Source: JAAYCB01 sp012744395
Lineage (GTDB): Bacteria; Planctomycetota; Planctomycetia; Pirellulales; Thermoguttaceae
Direction: 5' to 3'
Assembly: GCA_028703175.1 (NCBI GenBank)
Contig: JAQVNJ010000088.1
Span: 1 to 26,721, forward strand
DNA: 26,721 bases
The position numbers and the translations under genes were made by a program. Positions 8,255 to 15,939 of this stretch are shown one piece after another; the first letter of the stretch is position 1; each line of letters opens with the position of its first letter. The notes below the pieces were generated by a model. That model was not told the DNA's origin. It saw nothing but the letters and a program-made list of their open reading frames with translations, and made no database searches.

Positions 8255-8790
8255 GCGCCTGCTCCGCCACTGGGGGACATCGCCAACTGGACGAGAATCT
8301 CCTCGACGAGCGCTTCGGGCGGCTTGCCTTCCGTATCGACCGCCAGGTGGGCCGCCGCGCGATAGGCCGGCTCGCGGGCCGACAGCAGGTGCCTGATCTC
8401 GTCGAGCGGCCCCCGGTCGGTCAGGTTCGGACGCCGGCTGGCGGTCGTCGCATCGCCGATCATCCGGGCGTGGATCGTTTCGGGCGAGGCCCGCAGCCAG
8501 ACCACGCGGCCATGCGCGCGGATCGCCCGCCGGCTCGCCTCGCGCAACGGCGCGCCGCCCCCCGCCGCGATCACCAGGTTCGGCCGCCCGGCAAGCTCGG
8601 CAATCACCCCCGCCTCGATGTCGCGGAACGCCGGCTCGCCGTCCTCGGCAAAAATCCGGGCAATCGTCTTGCCGGCCACCCGTTCGATCTCCACGTCGGC
8701 GTCGATCCAATCCCAGCCGAGCCGCTCGGCGAGCAGCCGGGCGAGCGTCGTCTTGCCGGTGGCACGGTATCCGATCAGCGTCAGGTTCAT
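8251..8790 (-). CDS. aroK: Shikimate kinase, EC 2.7.1.71
   Basis: The product is 179 residues, the normal length. It phosphorylates shikimate at the 3-hydroxyl with ATP in the chorismate pathway. The Walker A motif is GYRATGKTT (about 7-15). The DADVEIE segment carries the Asp pair for Mg2+ and shikimate (about 33-39). FRDIE supplies the substrate-binding arginine (about 57-61), GGGAP is the shikimate-binding loop (about 79-83), and RPNL with the downstream ARE-PAYR region forms the lid and adenine-binding end. The ATG at 8790 starts the conserved beta strand; the in-frame upstream extension overlaps a repeat region and is not conserved-looking. The gene follows aroDE by 120 nt on the same strand and overlaps the prepilin peptidase start by 4 nt. 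Confidence 0.95.
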   Translation of the reverse strand: MNLTLIGYRATGKTTLARLLAERLGWDWIDADVEIERVAGKTIARIFAEDGEPAFRDIEAGVIAELAGRPNLVIAAGGGAPLREASRRAIRAHGRVVWLRASPETIHARMIGDATTASRRPNLTDRGPLDEIRHLLSAREPAYRAAAHLAVDTEGKPPEALVEEILVQLAMSPSGGAGA

Positions 8791-8818
8791 GTTCGGGCAA
8801 AGGTGTTTTTTTGCGGTT

Positions 8819-8897
8819 AACGGAAGGAAGCCCGTGCTGCATGCCGCATGCGGGATGAATCCCCTGCTACCGGAGACCAACGGAAGGAATCCCGTGC
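8819..8897. repeat. Direct repeat of 19 bp with 60-bp spacing
   Basis: AACGGAAGGAAGCCCGTGC (8819-8837) recurs at 8879-8897 with a single difference (T for G at the 12th base). The copies are exactly 60 bp apart, with a degenerate third copy of the GAATCCC-TGC part between them near 8855-8866. The repeat fills the gap between the aroDE stop and the aroK start. It may be a relic tandem duplication or a transcript-processing or regulatory spacer. Confidence 0.7.
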
Positions 8898-8910
8898 AAG
8901 TGCCGCGACC

Positions 8911-10395
8911 TCAAGTCTTCGCCGCCGAGGTGGCCCGCTTGATCACGTCGCGCATGAGCTGCGCGGGGCCCTCTCGGCCCGTGAAGTGCTGGAATTGCAG
9001 GCACGCCTGGCGGACGAACATCTCCACGCCGGTGACGACCGTGCAGTTCCGCTCCCGGGCGTCCTTGACAAGCAGCGTGTTCTCCGGGTTATAGACGGCG
9101 TCAAAAACGGTCATCGACGGCCGCAGATAGTGTTTGTCGAAGGGCGTCTCGTCGACGTTCGGGTGCATGCCGATCGGCGTGCAGTTGACGAGGATGTCGG
9201 CCGCCACGTTGTGCCGCGCCGCCCACTCGGTCGAATGGCACTTCAGGCGCTGGGCGAGTTGGCGCGCGCGCGGGGCGTCCCCGTCGGCAAGGATCACCAT
9301 CGCGCCGCGCCGCGCCAGTCCAAAGGCGATCGCCTTGCCCACGCCGCCGGCGCCGAGCACGAGGGCGGTCTTGTCCTCGAACGGCTGTTGGCGATTCCGC
9401 GCGTTCATCGCCTCTTCGAGGCTGTCCATTGCCGCCTGGTAGTCGGTGTTGTACCCGCGGCGATGCTCCCCCTCGAAGACCACCGTGTTCGTCGCGCCGA
9501 TCCCCTCAACGGCCTCGTCCCGCTCGGTCAACAGCCGCAGCACCGCCTCCTTGTGTGGAATCGTCACGCTCAGCCCCTTGATCCCCAACTCGGCGGCATC
9601 GTCGATGAACGGGCCAAGGTGCTCGCCGGGCACGCGGATGGGGACATAGACCTTGTTCAGCTTCTCCCGGGCAAAGGCGGCGTTGTGAATCTGCGGGCTG
9701 AGGCTGTGCCCCACCGGGTCGGCAATCACCCCGTAGACCTCGGTCTCCGCGTTGATCTGGTCGTAGCGGTAGATTTGCGTCATCTGCTCGTACGTCAGCT
9801 GGCCGGGCGCCACGCCGCTCTCATGGCCGAAGGCGGCATACGTCCAGGGGGCTCCGAAACGGCCGGTCAAGACCCGCGAGATGATCCCCATCTCGCCCAT
9901 GCAGAAACCGATCGTGGCGACCGGCGCGTCGCGTACCAAGCGCAGAACGCGGAGATTGTCGTGGGGATTGTTCGCCTGGGTGGTGATCTTGATCACGTCG
10001 GGGTCCAGGCCGGCCATCCGATCGCGGATCGCCTCGAGGTCCTCGGGCGTCTCGTGGAAATTGTGGTAGCTGACGATCCGCTTCGTCTTGCCCAATCGCG
10101 GGACCTGCCCGGCCACGTCCTCCTCCAGGTCGACCCACTCGACCCCCTCGACAATCGCCGTCCGCAGGAGGGCCAGTCGTTGGTCCTCCGTGCCGCGCCA
10201 CCGCCCGCCATCGCGCTCCCGCCGGCAGGTGATCACAACAGGGCCGGTCCGCTTGCCGGCCAACGCCTTCACGCTCGGCGTGCCGTTGATGTAGTCGATC
10301 CGAAGTTCAACCAGTTCCGCACCTTCCTGGAACAAAAAGTCTGCTTCAGCGGCGACCTGGCGATGACGGCCACGGGCAATGACGACGCAAATCAT
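8911..10395 (-). CDS. aroDE: Bifunctional 3-dehydroquinate dehydratase (type I) / shikimate dehydrogenase
   Basis: A 494-residue fusion of two consecutive shikimate-pathway enzymes, converting 3-dehydroquinate to 3-dehydroshikimate and then to shikimate. Residues 1-210 are a type I dehydratase, with ELVELRIDYI (27-36), catalytic His111 in SYHNF, the Schiff-base Lys136 in DVIKITTQA, and GAPWTYAAFG plus SGVAPGQLTYEQ. Residues about 218-490 are an AroE-type dehydrogenase, with YGVIADPVGHSLSPQIHNAA (221-240), catalytic Lys282 in SVTIPHKEA, Asp318 in GYNTDYQ, the NADP-binding loop GAGGVGKA (348-355) and NCTPIGM. Fusions of this order are known from plants, chlamydiae and planctomycetes. The ATG at 10395 begins the first barrel strand; upstream in-frame codons are not conserved-looking. 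It is the first gene of the aroDE-aroK-peptidase block. Confidence 0.96.
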   Translation of the reverse strand: MICVVIARGRHRQVAAEADFLFQEGAELVELRIDYINGTPSVKALAGKRTGPVVITCRRERDGGRWRGTEDQRLALLRTAIVEGVEWVDLEEDVAGQVPRLGKTKRIVSYHNFHETPEDLEAIRDRMAGLDPDVIKITTQANNPHDNLRVLRLVRDAPVATIGFCMGEMGIISRVLTGRFGAPWTYAAFGHESGVAPGQLTYEQMTQIYRYDQINAETEVYGVIADPVGHSLSPQIHNAAFAREKLNKVYVPIRVPGEHLGPFIDDAAELGIKGLSVTIPHKEAVLRLLTERDEAVEGIGATNTVVFEGEHRRGYNTDYQAAMDSLEEAMNARNRQQPFEDKTALVLGAGGVGKAIAFGLARRGAMVILADGDAPRARQLAQRLKCHSTEWAARHNVAADILVNCTPIGMHPNVDETPFDKHYLRPSMTVFDAVYNPENTLLVKDARERNCTVVTGVEMFVRQACLQFQHFTGREGPAQLMRDVIKRATSAAKT

Positions 10396-10933
10396 GGGCA
10401 GCGGCACCGGGTAGGACAGTGGCGGCGGGCCCCAGGCGGCCCCAACGTGGTGTGCCTGGCAAGCCCCCATTTTGCCGTGCAGCGGACGAAAAAGCAAACC
10501 CCGGCTCTCCGAGCCCCACTGGCTCTGGTTCCCAAGCTCCAGCTTGGGAACCTCGACTCTCTATCGTTTCGCTGCAATTCCGTGTCAGCCGCAGAGGCTT
10601 GCCCCGCGTTTGGCCGCCAGGGCGGTCTTGTCCCGTCGAAAACCGACTGCACTGCCCGGCGCGGCGTGCGGGCGGATTGGCGCGTGCAGCCCTTGAGCTC
10701 GGCTTCGATCGATCGGCCGTTTGAGCCCTTTCCTGGGCTGGTCTGCGGCATCTTATCCACTGCGTTTGGCCCCCCGCTCCCCGCTTTCGGCGTCGATTCT
10801 TCGCGCCCCTTGCAAGACACCCTCGAATTCCGGACCATGAACTCGTTCGTGGGTCTGCCTGGCAGCTGCCAACAACGTGCTTCGCCGAGGGAGCCGCCCA
10901 TCTCTTTCCATTTCCTTGCAGGAGGCCGTAAAC
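10396..10933. other. Gene-free divergent interval of 538 nt
   Basis: This separates aroDE (minus) from the beta-galactosidase gene (plus). The only distinct structure is the palindrome at 10527-10552. No convincing promoter hexamer pair was found for either gene by eye, and the frames crossing the region have no protein-like character. Confidence 0.45.
10527..10552. repeat. GTTCCCAAGC-type palindrome, copy 2
   Basis: GGTTCCCAAGCT (10527-10538) is perfectly complementary to AGCTTGGGAACC (10541-10552) across a 2-nt centre. It is the most symmetrical of the five copies in the window. It lies in the divergent gap about 130 bp upstream of aroDE and 380 bp upstream of the galactosidase gene, without heptameric flanks. 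Confidence 0.9.
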
Positions 10934-13900
10934 GTGAATCTTCGCAATCCGCGATGCATCGCCGCCGTCGCAGCGGCGGCCGTCGTTTTTTGCTCGCAGG
11001 CCGCCCAGGCCGGCGCCGCGCCCGACTGGGAAGACGAACAGGTTATCGGCGAAAACAAGGAACCGGCTCGGGCGACTTCGTTCTTCTTCCCCGACGGCCA
11101 AGCGGCCGCCAACGCGCCGCCCGAGGAGAGCCCCTGGCTGCAATCCCTCGACGGAAAGTGGAAGTTCCACTGGGCGCCCGACCCGGCCAGCCGCCCGCTC
11201 GACTTCTACAAAACCGACTTCGACGTCTCCAGATGGGACGAGATCCCCGTTCCGAGCAACTGGCAGGTCCACGGATACGGCGTGCCCCTGTACACGAACA
11301 TCACCTATCCGTTCAAGAAAGACCCGCCGCGGGTGACCGGAGAGCCGTCCCGGGAATTCACCAGCCACGGTCAGCGCAACCCGGTCGGTTCCTACCGCCG
11401 CACGTTCACCGTGCCCGAGGGGTGGAGCGGGCGCCAGGTGTTTCTCCAGTTCGACGGCGTGGATGCCGCGTTTTACCTGTGGCTTAACGGCAACAAGGTC
11501 GGCTACAGCGAGGGCAGCCGGACGCCGGCCCTGTTCAACGTGACCGGTTTTCTCGCGGACGGCGAAAACGTCCTGGCGGTGGAAGTCTACCGCTATTGCG
11601 ACGGAAGCTATCTCGAAGACCAGGACTACTGGCGGCTGAGCGGCATCTTCCGCAGCGTCCGCCTCTGGTCGTCGGCCGAGCTGCACCTCCGCGACTTCTT
11701 CTTCCGCGCCGATCTCGACAGAGACTACCGCGACGCGACCGTGACGGTTGACCTGGAGGTCATGAACTACGCGGCCGAACCGCGGAAGTGCTCCGTCGAA
11801 GCGGCGATTCTCGACTCCAGCGGCAGGGCGGTCGCCCAGTTGGCCCCCGCCCGGCTCACCATTCCCTCCGAATGCTCCAGCCAGCGGACCCCCGCGCCGG
11901 TGGTCGTCAAGAACCCCGAGAAGTGGACCGCCGAGACCCCGAATCTCTACACGCTGGTGATCACGCTCCGCGACGCCGCGGGCGAGGTGATTGCCGCCAC
12001 GAGCCACCGCGTCGGGTTTCGCAAGGTCGAAGTCCGCGGCGGCCAGTTGCTCGTCAACGGCCGGGCGATCGATCTGAAGGGCGTCAACCGCCACGAGCAC
12101 CACCCGACCAGTGCCCACGCCGTGCCGCGGGAGTCGATGATCGAAGACATCCTGCTGATGAAGCGGTTCAACATCAACGCCGTCCGCACGTCGCACTATC
12201 CGAACGATCCGCGGTGGTACGCCCTCTGCGACGAGTACGGGCTGTACGTCGTCGACGAGGCGAACATCGAATCGCACGGAATGGGATACGGCGAAGCGTC
12301 GCTGGCCAATCACCCCGCCTGGCGCCAGGCCCACCTCGACCGCACGCAGCGGATGGTCGAACGCGACAAGAACCATCCCTCGATCATCATCTGGTCGCTG
12401 GGCAACGAGGCGGGCAACGGGGTCAACTTCGAGGCGACCTACGACTGGACCAAGCAGCGCGATCCCTCGCGGCCCGTGCAATACGAACGGGCCGGGCTGG
12501 CCCGCAACACCGACATCGTCTGCCCAATGTACATGCCGATCGAGCGGATGCTCGAGTATGCCGCCAAGCCCCAGGAGCGGCCGCTGATCCAATGCGAATA
12601 CGCCCACGCGATGGGCAACAGCGTGGGTAATCTCCAGGACTACTGGGACGCCATCGAGAGCCACCGGCAGTTGCAGGGGGGCTTCATCTGGGACTGGGTC
12701 GATCAGGGCCTGCTGGCCGACGTGCCGGAGGGCTCCCCGACCGGCGCGAAACGGTATTTCGCCTATGGGGGCGATTTCGGCGACGTGCCCAACGACACGA
12801 ACTTCTGCTGCAACGGGCTGGTGCAGCCGGACCGCGCGCCGAACCCGCACCTCTACGAGGTCGGCAAGGTCTACCAGTCGATCAAGGTCGCGGCGGTCGA
12901 CCTGGCCGCCGGCCGCCTCCGCGTGACCAACAAGTACGACTTCCTCAACCTCGACCGATTCAACGCATCGTGGATTCTCCGCCACGATGGCCGCGAGCTG
13001 GCCTCCGGCGGCCTCGGCCGGCTCGACGTAGCCCCACGCCGGTCGAAGGAGATGGCGATCGACCTGCCGGCGCTCGAAGGCCAGGGCGAGTGGCTGCTGA
13101 CCGTCTCCTTCACGCTGGCCGAGGCGGCTTCCTGGGCGCCGGCCGGCCACCGCGTGGCTTGGGACCAGTTCGAGCTGCCGGCGAGCACGCCGCCGGCACA
13201 GTCGGCCGAGGCCGGCGGCAAGCTCGAGATCACGCAAGACGCCGATTCGCTCACCGTCCGCGGCGGCGGCTTCTCCATCGCCTTCAGCAAGCAGACGGGC
13301 GAGATCGCCTCGTTCAAGTCGGCGGGCCGCGAGCTGCTCGCCGCGCCGCTGGCCCCCAACTTCTGGAAAGTGCCCAACGACAACCAGTACCGCAGCAGCT
13401 ACCTCAAGATGGTCGCTCCTTGGCGGAACGCCGCCGCGGAGCGGCAGTTGACGCGTTTCGAGGCCGAAACGGTCGCCGACGGCGCGGTCCGCGTCGTCGC
13501 CGAGGCAAGCCTGCCGCCGGCCGGTTCGCTCGTGCGCACCGGATACCTCGTCCGCGGCGACGGCAGCGTCACGGTCTCGCTCCGGTACGAGCCGGGCGAG
13601 GCCGCGCCGCCGCTGATTCCCAAGGTTGGTATGACGACGTCGGTTTCCAGCCGCTTCGAAAACGTCGCCTGGTATGGCCGCGGCCCCCAGGAGACCTATT
13701 GGGACCGCAAGACCGGCGGCGAAATCGCCATCCACCAGGCTACTGTCGAGGAGATGATCCACCCCTACTGCCGGGCACAGGACACCGGCAACCGCAGCGA
13801 CGTTCGCTGGCTGACGCTGACCGATTCCAGCGGCGCGGGGCTGCGGGTCACCGCCGGCACGGAGGTGGTCAACTTCGCCGTCTGGCCGTTCACGATGGCT

Positions 13901-14092
13901 GACCTGGAAGCGGCGACCCACAGCTACCAGCTGCCGCGACGCGACGCGCTGACGGTGAACATCGATCACCAGTTGCACGGGGTCGGCGGCGACAACAGCT
14001 GGGGCGCGCTGACCCACCCGCAGTACACGCTGCCCGGCGACAAACCCTACGAGTACTCGTTCACGCTTTCGCCGATCGCGGCGCAGCAGTGA
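10934..14092 (+). CDS. Exported LacZ-type beta-galactosidase (GH2), EC 3.2.1.23
   Basis: The product is 1052 residues, close to the usual LacZ length, and hydrolyses terminal beta-galactosides. It starts at a GTG with GGAGG 8 nt upstream. Residues about 1-28 form a signal peptide with a hydrophobic core and an AQA cleavage site, so the enzyme is periplasmic or secreted, unlike cytoplasmic LacZ. The domain order is the GH2 sugar-binding fold (about 50-225), Ig-like domain (about 227-335), TIM barrel (about 340-640), second Ig-like domain, and Bgal_small_N beta-sandwich (about 770-1045). Key motifs are VNRHEHHP at about 384-391, acid/base Glu492 in IIWSLGNEAGNG, nucleophile Glu555 in IQCEYAHAMGNSVGN, and the NFCCNGLVQPDRAPNPH segment. 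Activity on another beta-linked galactoside or polysaccharide fragment is possible. No transporter or regulator is adjacent. Confidence 0.95.
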   Translation: MNLRNPRCIAAVAAAAVVFCSQAAQAGAAPDWEDEQVIGENKEPARATSFFFPDGQAAANAPPEESPWLQSLDGKWKFHWAPDPASRPLDFYKTDFDVSRWDEIPVPSNWQVHGYGVPLYTNITYPFKKDPPRVTGEPSREFTSHGQRNPVGSYRRTFTVPEGWSGRQVFLQFDGVDAAFYLWLNGNKVGYSEGSRTPALFNVTGFLADGENVLAVEVYRYCDGSYLEDQDYWRLSGIFRSVRLWSSAELHLRDFFFRADLDRDYRDATVTVDLEVMNYAAEPRKCSVEAAILDSSGRAVAQLAPARLTIPSECSSQRTPAPVVVKNPEKWTAETPNLYTLVITLRDAAGEVIAATSHRVGFRKVEVRGGQLLVNGRAIDLKGVNRHEHHPTSAHAVPRESMIEDILLMKRFNINAVRTSHYPNDPRWYALCDEYGLYVVDEANIESHGMGYGEASLANHPAWRQAHLDRTQRMVERDKNHPSIIIWSLGNEAGNGVNFEATYDWTKQRDPSRPVQYERAGLARNTDIVCPMYMPIERMLEYAAKPQERPLIQCEYAHAMGNSVGNLQDYWDAIESHRQLQGGFIWDWVDQGLLADVPEGSPTGAKRYFAYGGDFGDVPNDTNFCCNGLVQPDRAPNPHLYEVGKVYQSIKVAAVDLAAGRLRVTNKYDFLNLDRFNASWILRHDGRELASGGLGRLDVAPRRSKEMAIDLPALEGQGEWLLTVSFTLAEAASWAPAGHRVAWDQFELPASTPPAQSAEAGGKLEITQDADSLTVRGGGFSIAFSKQTGEIASFKSAGRELLAAPLAPNFWKVPNDNQYRSSYLKMVAPWRNAAAERQLTRFEAETVADGAVRVVAEASLPPAGSLVRTGYLVRGDGSVTVSLRYEPGEAAPPLIPKVGMTTSVSSRFENVAWYGRGPQETYWDRKTGGEIAIHQATVEEMIHPYCRAQDTGNRSDVRWLTLTDSSGAGLRVTAGTEVVNFAVWPFTMADLEAATHSYQLPRRDALTVNIDHQLHGVGGDNSWGALTHPQYTLPGDKPYEYSFTLSPIAAQQ

Positions 14093-14325
14093 AGCGATGG
14101 CGGGGGGGATTGGTGGGAGCTTTCCGCCGTGGACTTGCCTTTGGACGGCGATCCGCGAACAATGACGCAAGCACACCCGGGCCTGCGCTGCGCGACCCCG
14201 GCCCCTGCGATGCCACCGTGTTGCGGCGGGAAGGCGGAGTTGCAAACCGCCCGCACGCGCAGCAGCAAGGCCAGCCCGATCTCACCAACCACCATTCAAC
14301 CCGATTCACCGAGGAGCCCCACGCG

Positions 14326-14919
14326 ATGGTCAAAACCGCAAGCACCATGTTGCCGCTGGGCGCGGAGGCCCCCGATTTCTCCCTGCCCGACGTCGATGGC
14401 AAAACCGTCTCGCTGGCTGATTTTTGCGATGCTCCGGCGCTTCTGGTCATATTCATGTGCAATCACTGCCCGTTCGTCAAGCATGTCGCCGACGAGTTGG
14501 CGCGGCTCGGCAGGGAGTACCAGGCCCGCGGCGTGGCGATTGTTGGGATCAACTCCAACGACGCGGGCTCTTATCCCGCCGACTCGCCCGCCGAGATGCG
14601 CCGCGAGGCCCGCCAGCGCGGTTATACGTTTCCCTATCTGTACGACGAGACGCAGGGGGCGGCCAAGACCTACCGGGCGGCCTGCACTCCCGACTTCTTC
14701 CTGTTCGGGAAGGACCGGAAGCTCGTCTACCGCGGCCAGCTCGACTCGAGCCGGCCCGGGTCAGACAGGCCGGTCACCGGCGAAGACCTCCGCGCGGCGC
14801 TCGACGCCGTGCTCGAAGGGAGACCCGTCGCCGCAGAGCAGCGGGCGAGCATCGGCTGCAACATCAAGTGGAAGCCCGGCAACGAGCCCGACTACTTCAA
14901 TCCCGCCGGCGTCCCCTGA
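14326..14919 (+). CDS. Thioredoxin-fold (AhpC/TSA-like) redox protein with CNHC motif
   Basis: The product is 197 residues with no export signal, so probably cytoplasmic. GAEAPDFSLPDVDGKTVSL (12-30) is the typical start of AhpC/TSA and TlpA-like domains. The strand VIFMCNHCPFVK carries a Cys45-Asn-His-Cys48 pair in the thioredoxin position, followed by VGINSNDAGSYPADSP (about 73-88), a FPYLYDETQGAAKTY helix, and the cis-proline loop CTPDFFLF (110-117). The family is widespread and usually annotated as thioredoxin family or peroxiredoxin-like protein; the CxxC pair suggests disulfide exchange, but the substrate is unknown. The ATG at 14326 is preceded by GAGGAG at about 9 nt. It lies 233 nt downstream of the galactosidase gene on the same strand, with no feature visible between them, and its stop faces the minus-strand gene ending at 14948. 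Confidence 0.88.
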   Translation: MVKTASTMLPLGAEAPDFSLPDVDGKTVSLADFCDAPALLVIFMCNHCPFVKHVADELARLGREYQARGVAIVGINSNDAGSYPADSPAEMRREARQRGYTFPYLYDETQGAAKTYRAACTPDFFLFGKDRKLVYRGQLDSSRPGSDRPVTGEDLRAALDAVLEGRPVAAEQRASIGCNIKWKPGNEPDYFNPAGVP

Positions 14920-14947
14920 CCCCACACGGGCTGCCCCCTTCAGGCCT

Positions 14948-15586
14948 CTAACGGATCATCTTCAATCGGCCGAACGACTCGGGGACGTGGAAGTCCGGCT
15001 CTTTCGTCCGCGGATCGACCCAACTGATCCAGCCTTCGACGGCCGCCTTCTCCCCGTGCCGGAACTCGGCGCGGTAGATGCCAAACTGGATCGAGCAGGC
15101 TGGGCCGGGCGAAGGGAACCCCAGCGACTTGAGCGACGCCAGGGGGATCATCCCGTCGACCGCGTACCCGTCGCCGGTCTGCCTGCCGGCGACTTTCAAC
15201 CCGGGAAACGTCCACGAAAAGTCGAACTTGCGGTAGTGCGCAGCCCGATAGTCGAGGACCCGGCCGAGCGGATCCATTTCCAGGCAGAAGTATTCCGCCA
15301 GCTTCTCGTCGAGGGCGAAAAACAGCTCCACGCGATCCTCGTAGGCCACGTCGTCCTTGCGCCGGAAGTCCTTGACCAGAACGACGTCGTCATCCTCGAC
15401 GCGAAAAGCGAAATACAGCGCCCGCTCGTCGAACAGCGCGCGAAACTCCGTGCGGGGCGCGGCCCGATCTTCCCATGGAAACGAGAACCGCGTCTCCACG
15501 TTGGCCTTCTCCCACTCCGATGCGTCGATCAGGCCGTCGCGGCCGATCTTGGCGCTTGCCACATAGTGCGCTTCGTAGGTCTTCAT
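14948..15586 (-). CDS. CBM9-like (carbohydrate-binding family 9-like) domain protein
   Basis: The product is about 212 residues and consists of a single beta-sandwich domain like those annotated as carbohydrate-binding family 9-like. Signs are KIGRDGLIDASEWEKA at the N-terminus, FRALFDERALYFAFRVEDDD (the core strand pair), DRVELFFA, YFCLEMDPLGRVLDYRAA, and the closing GWISWVDPRTKEPDFHVP. No signal peptide is evident, which is unusual if it binds extracellular polysaccharide, so an intracellular or lipid-linked role cannot be excluded. Three in-frame ATG codons compete (15622, 15589, 15586). The 15586/15589 pair begins MKTYEAHYVASAKI, which looks like the domain edge, and has GAG 5-8 nt upstream. 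The 15622 start lies next to the palindrome at 15629 and would add 12 residues. Confidence 0.8.
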   Translation of the reverse strand: MKTYEAHYVASAKIGRDGLIDASEWEKANVETRFSFPWEDRAAPRTEFRALFDERALYFAFRVEDDDVVLVKDFRRKDDVAYEDRVELFFALDEKLAEYFCLEMDPLGRVLDYRAAHYRKFDFSWTFPGLKVAGRQTGDGYAVDGMIPLASLKSLGFPSPGPACSIQFGIYRAEFRHGEKAAVEGWISWVDPRTKEPDFHVPESFGRLKMIR

Positions 15587-15628
15587 CATCCTGGCTCGCC
15601 ACGGGTTGAAGTCTGCATTCAATCATCT

Positions 15629-15654
15629 CGTTCCCCAGCTCCCGCTTGGGAACG
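15629..15654. repeat. GTTCCCAAGC-type palindrome, copy 3 (degenerate)
   Basis: CGTTCCCCAGC (15629-15639) pairs with GCTTGGGAACG (15644-15654) across a 4-nt loop, with one G-T wobble position. It would lie in the 5' leader of the CBM9-like gene if that gene is transcribed from the -10 candidate at 15691-15696. Confidence 0.8.
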
Positions 15655-15690
15655 CGCTGCCGGCATTGGCCCACAAAAACAGCAAACGCC

Positions 15691-15696
15691 AGTATA
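15691..15696 (-). promoter_or_regulatory. Possible -10 element (TATACT) for the CBM9-like gene
   Basis: The minus strand reads TTG directly before TATACT, with no convincing -35 at standard spacing. A start near 15684 would give a leader of about 100 nt including the degenerate palindrome. Weak evidence. Confidence 0.3.
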
Positions 15697-15939
15697 CAAG
15701 GCGCCGCTCGCCGGCACAGCGGCGCGCCGCCGAAAAGCGTCTCCGCCGCAGCGCGGGGGCAGGGCAGGGGGGGGCCGCGCCGGATTGCGCGACCCCTGCC
15801 GCTCCTCCGGGATCCGCCGCGCCCGCCGCGAAACCGCGACTCTCCCCCTCGGGCCGGCTCACGGCATGTGTTAAGCTGAATGGTTTCTTCGTCTCGTGAT
15901 TGTCTCCACTCCGCCGCTGCCGCGAGGGGAACCGTCCGC

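Larger units (their letters stand above)
15590..15939. other. Gene-free divergent interval of 350 nt
   Basis: This lies between the CBM9-like gene (minus) and the hrpA gene (plus). It contains the palindrome at 15629-15654, a minus-strand -10 candidate at 15691-15696, and a long C-rich stretch near 15740-15860. No promoter with both hexamers is evident for hrpA. Confidence 0.4.

Noticed and set aside
8255..8842. N-terminal extension of the prepilin peptidase through aroK
   Set aside because: The extension is the aroK sequence read in another frame; the GTG at 8254 starts the first membrane segment.
8848..11487. An 879-codon plus-strand frame crossing aroDE and the galactosidase start
   Set aside because: It crosses two real genes and the palindrome, whose translation (VPKLQLGN) appears in it; not a protein.
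10346..14245. A 1299-codon open frame antisense to the galactosidase gene
   Set aside because: It mirrors a strongly supported GH2 enzyme, has no family motif and is rich in Arg, Val, Gly and Ala, as expected from complementary reading of GC-rich codons.
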